Notes under the pieces: model-generated
Told to the model about the DNA's origin: nothing
Seen by the model: only the letters and a program-made list of their open reading frames with translations
The model's database searches: none
Shown here: positions 25,973 to 35,033 of the stretch, one piece after another
Layout of the letters: each line of letters starts with the position of its first letter
How positions within the stretch are numbered: the stretch's first letter is position 1
Source: Lachnospiraceae bacterium UBA7179
Lineage (GTDB): Bacteria; Bacillota; Clostridia; Lachnospirales; Lachnospiraceae
Reading direction: 5' to 3'
Assembly: GCA_002491195.1 (NCBI GenBank)
Contig: DKVL01000012.1
Coordinates: forward strand, 76,779 to 140,778
Length of the DNA: 64,000 nt
Made by a program: the position numbers and the translations under genes

Positions 25973-27355
25973 TTGATACATCAATATAAAAACAATGGGT
26001 ACAATATCGTCCTGGATGTCAACAGCGGTTCCGTTCATGTGGTCGACGACATCGTATATGACGTGATTGCCTGTATGGTGGAGAACCGGTTGGAGCATGT
26101 GGAGAAAGAAGCAGCATACGAGGCACTGAAGGAGAAATTTGCAGACAGGACAGAGGAATTGTCTGAACTTGTCGATGAGATATATGAATTGAAAGAGAAT
26201 GGAATGCTCTTTACGGAAGATATTTATGCCCAGAGCATTGAGGCGTTCAAAAAGCGCGAAACGGTCGTCAAGGCGCTCTGCCTGCATATCGCCCATGACT
26301 GTAATCTCAAATGCAGATACTGTTTTGCAGAGGAGGGGGAGTATCATGGCAGGCGTGCACTGATGAGCTTCGAAGTAGGGAAGAAGGCGCTGGATTTTCT
26401 GGTGGCAAATTCGGGCAGCCGCGTCAATCTGGAGGTGGATTTCTTTGGCGGGGAACCGTTGATGAACTGGCAGGTCGTAAAGGATCTGGTAGCGTATGGC
26501 AGAAGCCTTGAGGAACCGCATCACAAGAAGTTTCGCTTTACACTTACGACGAACGGCGTTTTGCTGAATGATGAGGTGATTGATTTTGTCAACCGGGAGA
26601 TGGCCAATATTGTGCTGAGTGTGGATGGCAGAAAGGAGATCAATGACAGGATGCGCCCGCTTGCCGGTGGACAGGGGAGCTATGACCTGATCATTCCCAA
26701 ATTCAAAAAAGTTGCCGAGAGCAGAAACCAGACAAACTATTATGTGCGCGGTACCTTTACGCACTTTAACAAGGATTTTGCGGCGGATGTCTGTCATCTG
26801 GCTGATCTGGGTTTCAGGCAGATCTCTGTGGAGCCGGTGGTGGCGCCGGAGAGCGAGGATTATGCGCTTGTCGAGTCAGATATTCCGGAGATCCTTGCGG
26901 AGTATGACAAGCTTGCGGCAGAGGTGGTCAGACGGCATAGGGAAGGGAATGGATTTAATTTCTTTCATTTTATGATCGATCTGGAGGGAGGTCCCTGTGT
27001 GTACAAGAGGTTGTCCGGATGTGGTTCGGGTACAGAGTATCTGGCTGTGACACCGTGGGGGGATTTTTATCCGTGCCATCAGTTTGTCGGTCAGGAGGAT
27101 TTCCTTATGGGAAATGTGGATGACGGGATTACCAACACGGAGATCCGCGATCGGTTTAAGGAATGTAATGTGTATTCCAAAGAAAAGTGTAAGGATTGTT
27201 TTGCAAAGTTCTATTGCAGTGGCGGGTGCGCGGCCAATTCGTACAATTTCCATGGAGACATCAACGATGTTTATGACCTGGGGTGTGCGCTTCAGCGGAA
27301 ACGTGTTGAGTGTGCGATCATGATCAAGGCGGCTATTGCAGAGAATGGACAGTAG
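25973..27355 (+). CDS. scfB: SCIFF maturase, radical SAM/SPASM enzyme ScfB
   Basis: 460-residue peptide-modifying radical SAM enzyme. An N-terminal peptide-recognition (RRE-like) region of about 90 residues is followed by the radical SAM cluster CNLKCRYC (CxxxCxxC, 4Fe-4S plus SAM), GGEP downstream, and a C-terminal SPASM region rich in Cys (CVYKRLSGCGSG, YPCHQF, CKDCFAKFYCSGGCAANSYN) that holds auxiliary clusters. It converts ScfA Cys residues into thioether cross-links. Start is TTG at 25973 after GGGAAAGG; upstream in-frame ATG at 25937 runs into a stop. Pairs with scfA immediately upstream. Confidence 0.95.
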   Translation: MIHQYKNNGYNIVLDVNSGSVHVVDDIVYDVIACMVENRLEHVEKEAAYEALKEKFADRTEELSELVDEIYELKENGMLFTEDIYAQSIEAFKKRETVVKALCLHIAHDCNLKCRYCFAEEGEYHGRRALMSFEVGKKALDFLVANSGSRVNLEVDFFGGEPLMNWQVVKDLVAYGRSLEEPHHKKFRFTLTTNGVLLNDEVIDFVNREMANIVLSVDGRKEINDRMRPLAGGQGSYDLIIPKFKKVAESRNQTNYYVRGTFTHFNKDFAADVCHLADLGFRQISVEPVVAPESEDYALVESDIPEILAEYDKLAAEVVRRHREGNGFNFFHFMIDLEGGPCVYKRLSGCGSGTEYLAVTPWGDFYPCHQFVGQEDFLMGNVDDGITNTEIRDRFKECNVYSKEKCKDCFAKFYCSGGCAANSYNFHGDINDVYDLGCALQRKRVECAIMIKAAIAENGQ

Positions 27356-27398
27356 AAGTGGTTTTGTAAGGCTTGATGCTAGTAAAGGAGTTTAAAAT

Positions 27399-29636
27399 AT
27401 GAAGAAAAACAAAGGAGTGGTTACGCTGCTTGTGACAGTTCTTGTCATGGTGGCGTTGGGATTTGTGGCCGTATGGGGGATCGGGACCGAGAGAGCCGGT
27501 TCCGCGGCAGGAATCCGGCAGGGACTTGACCTTGCGGGAGGTGTGAGTATCACATATCAGGTAGTCGGGGAGGAAAATCCTTCTGCTGAGGATATGGCAG
27601 ATACGATCTATAAGCTGCAGCAGCGCGTACAGGGTTATAGTACGGAAGCGCAGGTATACCAGGAGGGATCGGACCGTATCAATATCGAAATTCCGGGTGT
27701 GTCCGACGCAAACGCAATCCTGACGGATCTGGGACGTCCGGGGGCACTTTACTTTATCGCGCAGACAGATGCGGACGGCAATCAGAATTATTCTTACACA
27801 GGTTCGGGTGCGACAGGTTTTTCGCTGAACAAGACGATTGAGGAACTGAAGGCGGATGGCAGCATCGTGCTCGAAGGGACGGATGTCGAGGCGGCAGACG
27901 GCGGTTCGGCGAGCGATGAACTCGGAAACAGTCAGTTTGTCGTAGATCTTATATTCACGAGTGAAGGCACGGCAAAGTTTGCGGAAGCCACAAAAAAGGC
28001 ATATGCTAATGGTGAGTCAATCGGAATCTACTATGATGGCGATTTTATCAGTGTGCCAAATGTCAAGGCGGAACTCACAGACGGCAGGGCGCAGATTTCC
28101 GGTATGGGATCTTATGAGGAGGCTGAGCGTATCGCAAGCCAGATTCGTATCGGTGGATTGAAACTGGAACTGGAGGAGCTGCGCTCGAATGTGGTAGGTG
28201 CTCAGCTCGGCGAGGAAGCTGTGAGGACAAGCCTGCTGGCAGCATTGATTGGTTTGATCATTATCGCACTGTTTATGATCATTGTATATCGTGTGCCGGG
28301 GGGTGCGTCGGTGCTGGCATTGATGATCTATACCTGTCTGATTGTAATCTGCCTGAATATCTTTGAGCTGACGCTGACCCTTCCGGGAATTGCGGGAATT
28401 ATCCTTTCGATTGGTATGGCAGTCGATGCAAACGTGATCATCTTTGCGCGTATCCGTGAGGAGATTACAGCTGGCAAGACAGTCAGAAATGCGATTGAGA
28501 GCGGTTTCCAGAAAGCGCTCTCGGCGATTGTCGACGGCAATGTGACGACGCTGATTGCAGCGTTCGTGCTTGGCATCAAGGGTTCTGGTACAGTGAAAGG
28601 TTTTGCATATACGCTTGGCCTGGGTATTGTGCTCTCCATGTTCACGGCACTCTTTGTGACAAGATTGATTCTCAGGGCATTGTTTGCGGTCGGGCTCAAG
28701 GATGTAAAGTTTTATGGCAGAAATAAAGAGAGAGCAACAATCAATTTTCTCGGAAAGAGAACGATATTTTTTGCCGGTTCGATTATCGTGATCGTCATTG
28801 GATTTGTGTTTATGGGGATCAATAGCGCTTCCACGGGCAGGGTATTGAATTACAGTCTTGACTTTGTGGGTGGGACTTCCACAAATGTCACGTTTAATGA
28901 GGATATGGATCTTGCCGCGATCGATGAGAATGTTGTACCGGTGTTCAGTGATGTGACAGGCGACGGTGCGGTGCAGGTGCAGAAAGTGGCAGGTTCTAAT
29001 GAGGTGATCTTCAAGACAAGGGAGCTCAATCTAACAGAGAGAGAACAGTTAAACAGTGCACTGGTTGAGAAGTTTGGTGTCAATGAGGAACTGATCACCG
29101 CGGAGACGATCAGTTCTACGATCAGCTCCGAGATGAAGAGTGATGCAGTCATCGCGGTGATCATTGCTACGGTTTGTATGTTGATCTATATCTGGTTCCG
29201 GTTTAAGGATGTTCGTTTTGCGGCGAGCTCTGTGGCGGCGCTGGTACATGATGTGCTTGTCGTGCTTGCGTTTTACGCAGTTGCAAGGGTGTCTGTAGGC
29301 AGTACATTTATCGCGTGTATGCTTACGATTGTAGGATATTCTATCAACGCAACAATTGTTATTTTTGATCGGATCAGGGAAAATCTTGGCACGATGCAAA
29401 AGAAGGATTCGCTGGAAGAGCTGGTCAACAGGAGTATCAGCCAGACACTTTCGAGAAGTATCTTTACGTCACTCACGACCTTTATCATGGTTGCGGCGCT
29501 GTATGTGCTGGGTGTGACTTCGATCAAGGAGTTTGCGCTGCCGCTTATGGTAGGTATTGTGTGCGGTACATACTCTTCGGTATGTATCACAGGTGCACTC
29601 TGGTATGTGCTTAAGACAAAGATCAAAAAAGCATAG
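27399..29636 (+). CDS. secDF: Protein translocase SecDF, single-chain fusion
   Basis: 745 residues with SecD and SecF joined in one chain. Membrane helix 1 is followed by the SecD start GLDLAGGVSITYQV, a P1 periplasmic domain, and five more helices containing the GIAGIILSIGMAVDANVIIFARIREE signature region. The SecF half starts near residue 445 and has DFVGGTS, a second soluble domain and helices with VGYSINATIVIFDRIREN. SecDF uses the proton motive force to pull exported proteins across. It directly follows scfB, a conserved clostridial arrangement. A terminator follows at 29656. Confidence 0.96.
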   Translation: MKKNKGVVTLLVTVLVMVALGFVAVWGIGTERAGSAAGIRQGLDLAGGVSITYQVVGEENPSAEDMADTIYKLQQRVQGYSTEAQVYQEGSDRINIEIPGVSDANAILTDLGRPGALYFIAQTDADGNQNYSYTGSGATGFSLNKTIEELKADGSIVLEGTDVEAADGGSASDELGNSQFVVDLIFTSEGTAKFAEATKKAYANGESIGIYYDGDFISVPNVKAELTDGRAQISGMGSYEEAERIASQIRIGGLKLELEELRSNVVGAQLGEEAVRTSLLAALIGLIIIALFMIIVYRVPGGASVLALMIYTCLIVICLNIFELTLTLPGIAGIILSIGMAVDANVIIFARIREEITAGKTVRNAIESGFQKALSAIVDGNVTTLIAAFVLGIKGSGTVKGFAYTLGLGIVLSMFTALFVTRLILRALFAVGLKDVKFYGRNKERATINFLGKRTIFFAGSIIVIVIGFVFMGINSASTGRVLNYSLDFVGGTSTNVTFNEDMDLAAIDENVVPVFSDVTGDGAVQVQKVAGSNEVIFKTRELNLTEREQLNSALVEKFGVNEELITAETISSTISSEMKSDAVIAVIIATVCMLIYIWFRFKDVRFAASSVAALVHDVLVVLAFYAVARVSVGSTFIACMLTIVGYSINATIVIFDRIRENLGTMQKKDSLEELVNRSISQTLSRSIFTSLTTFIMVAALYVLGVTSIKEFALPLMVGIVCGTYSSVCITGALWYVLKTKIKKA

Positions 29637-29655
29637 GAGGGCATTAAGTGGTTTG

Positions 29656-29683
29656 GGCTGCAGCTTTTATGCTGCAGCCTTTT
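29656..29683 (+). terminator. Terminator after secDF
   Basis: GGCTGCAGC (29656-29664), loop TTTTAT, GCTGCAGCC (29671-29679), then TTTT. Perfect 9-bp GC-rich stem 19 nt after the stop codon. Confidence 0.88.
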
Positions 29684-29805
29684 CATGCACACGGGCGTCC
29701 GGATGAAATATGTCACTAAGGAAGCAGGCTTCCTCTGCTGACAGACGCCTTATTCGGTTGTTCGAAATTATTTGTCGGATGTGTTTTGGAGGGGAGGTGG
29801 ATGAT

Positions 29806-30507
29806 ATGGAGGCCGTTTCGGGAAAGTTTGGGATTTCCGCAGCTGTTCTCAAGTGGATTGCAGTGCTGACGATGGTGATCGATCACTTTGCGGTGGCGGT
29901 TTACTGGCAAATGGCGGGCAGCAGCTATGATGTCTATTTGATTTTGAGAAGGGTTGGCAGAATCGCATTTCCGATCTACTGTTTTTTGCTCGTGGAAGGA
30001 TTTTACCATACAAGGAATGTCACAAAGTACCTGCGAAACTGTATTTTGTTTGCACTGCTATCGGAAATCCCTTTTGATATGGCAATCTTTGGACAAGTAT
30101 GTTATCCGAAAGGGCAGAATGTGTATTGCACGCTCTGTATCGGGCTGGGGGCCCTGATCATTTTGGATCGGTATCGGGCGAGGTATGAGACAAAATATGT
30201 GCTGCTACGGCTGTTTGTCATAGTGCTTGCAGCGTATATGGGCGAGGTGCTTGACGTGGATTACCACTGGCGGGGGGTATTGTTTATTATCATGTTTTAC
30301 TACATCAGGGATATGCAGGAGTGGATTCGGAATCTTGCGGTGATCTTTGCGTTTGCGTATGAGGTGACAGCGCCGCTTGCAGTGATACCGATTCATTTTT
30401 ACAATGGACAGCGCGGCAGGCAGCTTAAGTATTTATTTTATGCGATCTATCCGGTGCATTTGTTGATCTTTGGATTGATTCGGATTTGTTTGATGGGAGC
30501 AGGGTGA
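29806..30507 (+). CDS. TraX-family membrane protein
   Basis: 234 residues with about eight membrane helices. The opening LKWIAVLTMVIDHF and the RRVGRIAFPIYCFLLVEGF block are typical of the TraX family; the namesake acetylates F-pilin, but chromosomal homologues in Clostridia are probably membrane acyl- or acetyltransferases of unknown target. The frame is open from 29710, but ATG at 29806 has a good GGAGGGGAGGTGG site and fits the family start. A palindromic element follows. Confidence 0.82.
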   Translation: MEAVSGKFGISAAVLKWIAVLTMVIDHFAVAVYWQMAGSSYDVYLILRRVGRIAFPIYCFLLVEGFYHTRNVTKYLRNCILFALLSEIPFDMAIFGQVCYPKGQNVYCTLCIGLGALIILDRYRARYETKYVLLRLFVIVLAAYMGEVLDVDYHWRGVLFIIMFYYIRDMQEWIRNLAVIFAFAYEVTAPLAVIPIHFYNGQRGRQLKYLFYAIYPVHLLIFGLIRICLMGAG

Positions 30508-30514
30508 CTTGGTT

Positions 30515-30570
30515 AGAAACTGTTCAGAAATAGACAAGCAAGATGTACAGGCTATTTTTGAATAGTTTCT
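30515..30570. repeat. Imperfect 19-bp inverted repeat, possible small mobile palindrome
   Basis: AGAAACTGTTCAGAAATAG (30515-30533) and the complement of 30552-30570 (AGAAACTATTCAAAAATAG) match at 17 of 19 positions, and both mismatches are G-T pairs in RNA. The loop is 18 nt. No T run follows, so it is not a standard terminator. The size and form fit a REP or MITE-like element, but no second copy was seen in the window. Confidence 0.55.
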
Positions 30571-30590
30571 TAGAAAGTTGAGGTAAAAAA

Positions 30591-31331
30591 ATGTATACAT
30601 ATGAGATGAATGTGGGCTACAGTGCGATGGACGCGTCGCTGCGCATGACGATACCTGCGATACTGGATTGTTTTCAGGACGCGGCGATTTTTGAGGCGGA
30701 AAACGGGCGCATCACGATGGAGTATCTCTACAACCGGCATATTGTATGGATGCTCAGTTCGTGGCAGATTGTGATCGACAGGCGTCCGGGGTTGAACGAG
30801 AGAATCAGAATTGCGACGTCGCCCTATGATTTTAAGGGCTTTTTGGGCTATCGAAACTTTACATTGACAGGTGGGGAGGGCGATCTGATCGTCAGGGCGG
30901 CATCGATCTGGACGTTGGTTGACATAGAGAAGCGCTGTCCGGCGAAACTGACACCGGAGATGCAGGATGCGTATGAGATGGCACCGAAGCTTGCGATGGA
31001 GTATGCGCCGAGAAAGATTGTGCTGTTGGGCGACGGGGAAGAGCAGGAGCATTATAAAGTGCGAAAATACCAGATTGATTCCAATCAGCATATGAACAAT
31101 GTGGAGTATGTGAGGCTTGCAATGGAGATGATTCCGGAGGAGGTAACAATCAGGGAACTGAGGGTAGAGTATAGGAAAGCTGCACTGTTTGGCGATGAAG
31201 TGACAGTGGGCGTGATCAAGGCCAAGGACAAGTATCAGGTGGTTTTAAGGGACACAGAGGGCGGAATCTATGCGGTGGTTGAGTTCACGACAGACCATGC
31301 ACACATTGATGCCGGGACAATATTCTCTTGA
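30591..31331 (+). CDS. Acyl-ACP thioesterase
   Basis: 246 residues forming two hotdog-like halves, as in the bacterial/plant FatA-type thioesterases (acyl-ACP thioesterase family, PF01643). Supporting segments are GYSAMDASLRMTIPAILDCFQDAA in the first half and the IDSNQHMNNVEYV block in the second, where Asn/His residues of the catalytic network lie. It hydrolyses acyl-ACP to release free fatty acids, probably for lipid chain-length control. Start ATG at 30591 follows GTTGAGG. No fatty-acid genes are adjacent. Confidence 0.88.
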   Translation: MYTYEMNVGYSAMDASLRMTIPAILDCFQDAAIFEAENGRITMEYLYNRHIVWMLSSWQIVIDRRPGLNERIRIATSPYDFKGFLGYRNFTLTGGEGDLIVRAASIWTLVDIEKRCPAKLTPEMQDAYEMAPKLAMEYAPRKIVLLGDGEEQEHYKVRKYQIDSNQHMNNVEYVRLAMEMIPEEVTIRELRVEYRKAALFGDEVTVGVIKAKDKYQVVLRDTEGGIYAVVEFTTDHAHIDAGTIFS

Positions 31332-31362
31332 TGAAGGATAGGGAAGGGGATGGGACGTTTGT

Positions 31363-33168
31363 ATGAGTAAATGGATGGTGGCAGCAAAGAGAGCGGATTT
31401 TAATGCGATTGCTGGAAAATATCAGATCAGCCCAGTGCTTGCGCGCATTATCAGAAACAGGGACGTGGTGGAGGATGCGGACATCAACAAATTCCTGAAT
31501 GGCACAAGGGCAGAACTATATGCCCCGGAGTGTCTCAAGGATATGAATAAAGCGGTGGAACTTTTGCTGCATAAGATTGCAGAAGGAAAACATATTCGTA
31601 TTATAGGGGACTATGACATTGACGGGATCTGTTCTACCTATATTTTATACAGAGGACTTACAGAGTGCGGTGCATATGTGGACACTGCGATCCCACACAG
31701 GATACGTGACGGGTACGGGTTGAATGAACATCTGATACAGGAAGCGTACGATGCGGGGACGGACACTGTGCTTACGTGTGATAATGGCATTGCAGCATAT
31801 GATCAGATTGCGTTTGCCAATACTTTGGGAATGACAGTGATCGTGACAGATCACCACGAGGTTCCTTACGATGAGATCGATGGGGAACGGCGGTACAAGG
31901 TGCCGCATGCAAGTGCAGTTGTCGATCCCAAGCAGGAGGATTGTGGATACCCATTTCCAGAGATCTGCGGCGCTGTCGTGGCCTATAAGCTTGTTTTGGC
32001 GCTGCTCGCGGCAAGGGGGCATACGCAGTGGCAAGAGGTGATGGAGTCGGAGCTTGGGCTGGAGCTTTTGGAGTTTGCGGCGTTTGCAACAATCGGTGAC
32101 GTGATGGAGCTGCGCGATGAGAACCGCATTATTGTCAAGAGTGGGCTGGAGCTGATGGCGCACACACGGAATATCGGATTGAAAGCGCTGATACAGGCGA
32201 CAGGGATCGATCCGGCACATATCAAGCCATATACCATCGGCTTTGTGCTCGGTCCCTGTCTCAATGCTACGGGGCGGCTGGACACAGCGACCAACGCGTT
32301 GGAACTGTTTCAGACTGCGGATAGGAACAGGGCAGCGATGTTGGCAGGAGATCTGAAGGCCATGAATGACAGTCGGAAGGAGCTCACGTTAAAAGGGGTC
32401 GACGAGGCCGTCGCGCAGATTGAGAGCAGTGATCGAAAGCAGGATAGAGTGCTTGTCGTGTATCTGCCTGAGGTTCACGAGAGCCTTGCGGGCATTATCG
32501 CTGGCAGGATCCGCGAGAAGTATGGGAAGCCAACCTTTGTGCTCACGAAGGCGGAGGAGGGGGTGAAAGGTTCCGGTCGATCGATCGACGCGTTTCATAT
32601 GTATGATGAGCTGACAAAATGCAAAGATCTCTTTACCAAATACGGGGGGCACAAGCTGGCGGCTGGTCTGTCGCTTGCGGAGGAAAAGGTGGATGAGCTG
32701 CGGCGCAGACTCAACGAGAACTGCCGCCTCACTGATGAGGATTTTGAGGAGAAAGTGCTGATCGATGTACCGATGCCGATGGCATATGCAAGTTTTGATT
32801 TCGTCGCGGAGCTAGAGCGGCTCGAACCCTTTGGGAATGGCAATCCGAAACCGCAGTTTGCGCAGAAAAATGTTCGGTTTCTCAGCGGAAGGGTGCTTGG
32901 CGCAAACCGCAATGTAGGGAAGTATACGGTGGCTGACGAGGACGGCAGAAGATATGAGCTGATTTATTTTGGCGATCTCGAAGAGTTTCACGAGTATGTC
33001 TCTGCAAAATATGGCGCAGAAGCGTTGGATAGACTTTACCGCACGCGTGCCGGTCAGGATTACGGTATGCAGATCGAACCGATTGTGCTGTCGGTGGTCT
33101 ATTATCCGGATGTGAATGAGTATCGCGGAAATGTGTCCCTGCAGATGGTCATGAAGTACTACCAATAA
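31363..33168 (+). CDS. recJ: Single-stranded-DNA-specific exonuclease RecJ
   Basis: 601 residues. DHH-family 5'-3' ssDNA exonuclease used in recombination and mismatch repair. Visible motifs are GDYDIDGICS (motif I), TDHHEVP (DHH motif III), LGPCLNATGRLD, and GGHKLAAGLSL in the DHHA1 domain, followed by a C-terminal OB-like domain. Complete relative to typical short RecJ proteins. Start ATG follows AAGGGGATGGGA with a long spacing. It appears to close the operon started by the TraX/thioesterase region; only an AT-only hairpin follows. Confidence 0.93.
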   Translation: MSKWMVAAKRADFNAIAGKYQISPVLARIIRNRDVVEDADINKFLNGTRAELYAPECLKDMNKAVELLLHKIAEGKHIRIIGDYDIDGICSTYILYRGLTECGAYVDTAIPHRIRDGYGLNEHLIQEAYDAGTDTVLTCDNGIAAYDQIAFANTLGMTVIVTDHHEVPYDEIDGERRYKVPHASAVVDPKQEDCGYPFPEICGAVVAYKLVLALLAARGHTQWQEVMESELGLELLEFAAFATIGDVMELRDENRIIVKSGLELMAHTRNIGLKALIQATGIDPAHIKPYTIGFVLGPCLNATGRLDTATNALELFQTADRNRAAMLAGDLKAMNDSRKELTLKGVDEAVAQIESSDRKQDRVLVVYLPEVHESLAGIIAGRIREKYGKPTFVLTKAEEGVKGSGRSIDAFHMYDELTKCKDLFTKYGGHKLAAGLSLAEEKVDELRRRLNENCRLTDEDFEEKVLIDVPMPMAYASFDFVAELERLEPFGNGNPKPQFAQKNVRFLSGRVLGANRNVGKYTVADEDGRRYELIYFGDLEEFHEYVSAKYGAEALDRLYRTRAGQDYGMQIEPIVLSVVYYPDVNEYRGNVSLQMVMKYYQ

Positions 33169-33247
33169 AAGGAAAATATAGATTTTTCCGCGTAGCTTTA
33201 TCGTTTGTTAAGAAAAATAATCTTATTTTTATGATTTAAACACATTT

Positions 33248-33275
33248 TTGACACATTTATTGGATATAGTAATAT
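33248..33275 (+). promoter_or_regulatory. Sigma-A promoter of candidate sRNA
   Basis: TTGACA (33248-33253) and TAATAT (33270-33275) are separated by 16 bp; the -35 is perfect consensus. No ribosome site or open frame follows before the next hairpin. Confidence 0.65.
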
Positions 33276-33279
33276 ACAG

Positions 33280-33350
33280 ATAGTTGAAACACTCACTATC
33301 TCCCCCCTCATAAGAAAATATGCGATAGGAGCCAGATTATTCTGGCTCTT
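33280..33350 (+). ncRNA. Candidate small regulatory RNA with C-rich single-stranded segment
   Basis: Downstream of the 33248 promoter, AGATAG (33278-33283) and CTATCT (33296-33301) can form a small stem. This is followed at once by CCCCCCTC (33302-33309) and a 10-bp hairpin AGGAGCCAGA/TCTGGCTCTT (33327-33350). The C-rich stretch is complementary to GGAGG/GGGGG ribosome sites, as in UCCC-type sRNAs such as RsaE. The terminal hairpin has only a short T run, so termination is uncertain. The element could alternatively be a long murE leader. It matches no RNA family I know. Confidence 0.4.
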
Positions 33351-33532
33351 ATTGCGTTCATCTGTCTCGGATTTGTATTTTATTCCTGTATTTCTCTGCA
33401 CGCTTTTCTTGATTAAACGCAGGGGATATGGTATTCTTTAGGATAGGGTTTGTAGAATTTGAATATATTGATAATATAATGATGGTATAGGAATCATTAT
33501 AGGAACAATGAGCAAAGGGGCGAGTGAGTGAT

Positions 33533-35011
33533 ATGTTTCAGTGCAGGGATTTACTTAGGGGCTTTGAATACGAGTGTATTAAGGGCAGTACAGACGTTAC
33601 AGTATCTGAGGTGGTAAATGACTCCAGAAAGATTACAGAGGACTGTCTTTTTATATGTATACAGGGTGCAAAGTTTGACGGTCACACGGCGGCGGCAGAG
33701 GCGGTGCGAAAAGGCGCGGCGGTGCTGGTGGTCAGCCATGAGGTGGAACTGCCAGACGGGGCGGATGTCACTGTGGTTCGGGTTGCGGATACGAGATATG
33801 CGATGGCATTTTTGTCTGCAAACTTTTTTGGCAATCCGGCGGAGAGCATGAAGATCATCGGTGTGACAGGGACAAAGGGAAAGACGACGACGGCCTATTT
33901 TGTCAAGTACATACTGGAGCAGGCTGGCTACAAGGTAGGACTTGTCGGGACCATCGAGACGATCATAGGAGACAAAGTGATCCCCGCGACGAACACGACG
34001 CCGGAGTCCTTCACACTGCAGGAATATTTTAAGGAGATGAAGGAGGCTGGCTGTCAGGTGGTCGTGATGGAGGCGTCTTCGCAGGGCTTTAAGATGCATC
34101 GGACACAGGGTTTTATTTTTGATTATGGAATCTTTACCAATATAGAACCAGACCACATCGGACCTGACGAGCATGCGTCTTTTGAAGAGTATCTGGCGTG
34201 CAAGTCGATGTTGTTCCGCCAGTGCAGGGTCGGTATCGTCAATTGCGACGACAGGCACTGGCGGCAGGTGACAGAAGGGCATACCTGTACGCTGGAGACA
34301 TATGGCTTTGACGAGAGCGCCGATCTGCGCGGCAGCGATTTAAGGCTGGTGACAGGCGCAGGCTTTCTGGGGATTGATTTCAAGGTGTCAGGGCTGTTGG
34401 ATCTCGAGATCGAGACGGATATACCAGGAAAGTTCAGCGCCTATAACGCGCTGACGGCTGTTGCGATCTGCAGGCATTTCGGCGTGAAGGAGACTGATAT
34501 CAAGAATGCGCTTCTGGGTGCGAAGGTGAAGGGCAGGATCGAGATGGTAAAGGTGTCAGATGATTTCACGCTGATGATCGACTACGCGCACAACGCCATG
34601 GCGCTTGAGAGTTTGCTTACGACACTCAGGGAGTACCAGCCAAACCGCCTGGTATGCCTCTTTGGCTGCGGTGGAAACCGCTCGAAACTCAGGCGCTATG
34701 AGATGGGTGAGGTGAGTGGAAAACTTGCGGACTTCACGATCATCACATCGGACAATCCACGCTTTGAGGAACCGCAGGATATCATTGAGGATATCAAAGT
34801 TGGCATTGGTAAAACTGATGGGAGGTACATCGAGATCTGCGACCGCAGGGAGGCGATCAAGTACGCGATCACATATGGGCAAAAGGGTGATATCATCGTG
34901 CTTGCCGGAAAGGGGCATGAGGATTATCAGGAAATCAAGGGTGTGAAGTATCCGATGGATGAGCGGGTGCTGATTCAGGAGATATTGGAAGAACTTGGCG
35001 GCGACAAATGA
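33533..35011 (+). CDS. murE: UDP-N-acetylmuramoyl-tripeptide synthetase MurE
   Basis: Mur ligase that adds the third residue to UDP-MurNAc-L-Ala-D-Glu. Visible are the N-terminal VNDSRKI segment, GVTGTKGKTTTAYFV P-loop, TTPES, and EASSQGF typical of MurE, then ligase domain DYAHNAMALESLL and GKGHEDYQ. A DNPR motif (SDNPRFE) near the C-terminus marks meso-diaminopimelate-adding enzymes, so the wall is probably DAP-type. ATG at 33533 is preferred; GTG at 33524 is three nt from AAAGGGG. It is separated from the murD cluster and heads the priA string. Confidence 0.93.
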   Translation: MFQCRDLLRGFEYECIKGSTDVTVSEVVNDSRKITEDCLFICIQGAKFDGHTAAAEAVRKGAAVLVVSHEVELPDGADVTVVRVADTRYAMAFLSANFFGNPAESMKIIGVTGTKGKTTTAYFVKYILEQAGYKVGLVGTIETIIGDKVIPATNTTPESFTLQEYFKEMKEAGCQVVVMEASSQGFKMHRTQGFIFDYGIFTNIEPDHIGPDEHASFEEYLACKSMLFRQCRVGIVNCDDRHWRQVTEGHTCTLETYGFDESADLRGSDLRLVTGAGFLGIDFKVSGLLDLEIETDIPGKFSAYNALTAVAICRHFGVKETDIKNALLGAKVKGRIEMVKVSDDFTLMIDYAHNAMALESLLTTLREYQPNRLVCLFGCGGNRSKLRRYEMGEVSGKLADFTIITSDNPRFEEPQDIIEDIKVGIGKTDGRYIEICDRREAIKYAITYGQKGDIIVLAGKGHEDYQEIKGVKYPMDERVLIQEILEELGGDK

Positions 35012-35033
35012 GACGGAATAAAGGAACATCATT

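Larger units (their letters stand above)
33169..33532 (+). other. Gene-free gap of 364 nt before murE
   Basis: No plausible protein gene on either strand. It holds an AT-only hairpin after recJ (AAAAATA/TATTTTT around 33225), a strong sigma-A promoter at 33248-33275, a hairpin pair with an intervening C-rich stretch (candidate sRNA, 33280-33350), and AT-rich sequence before murE that probably contains the murE promoter, which I could not define. Confidence 0.6.

Noticed and set aside
25949..26797. 282-codon open frame on the minus strand opposite scfB
   Set aside because: Antisense to a clear radical SAM gene; no recognisable motif and its end lies in the scfB start region.
33198..33401. 67-codon minus-strand frame in the recJ-murE gap
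   Set aside because: No ribosome site and no family; it runs through the promoter and hairpins described on the plus strand.
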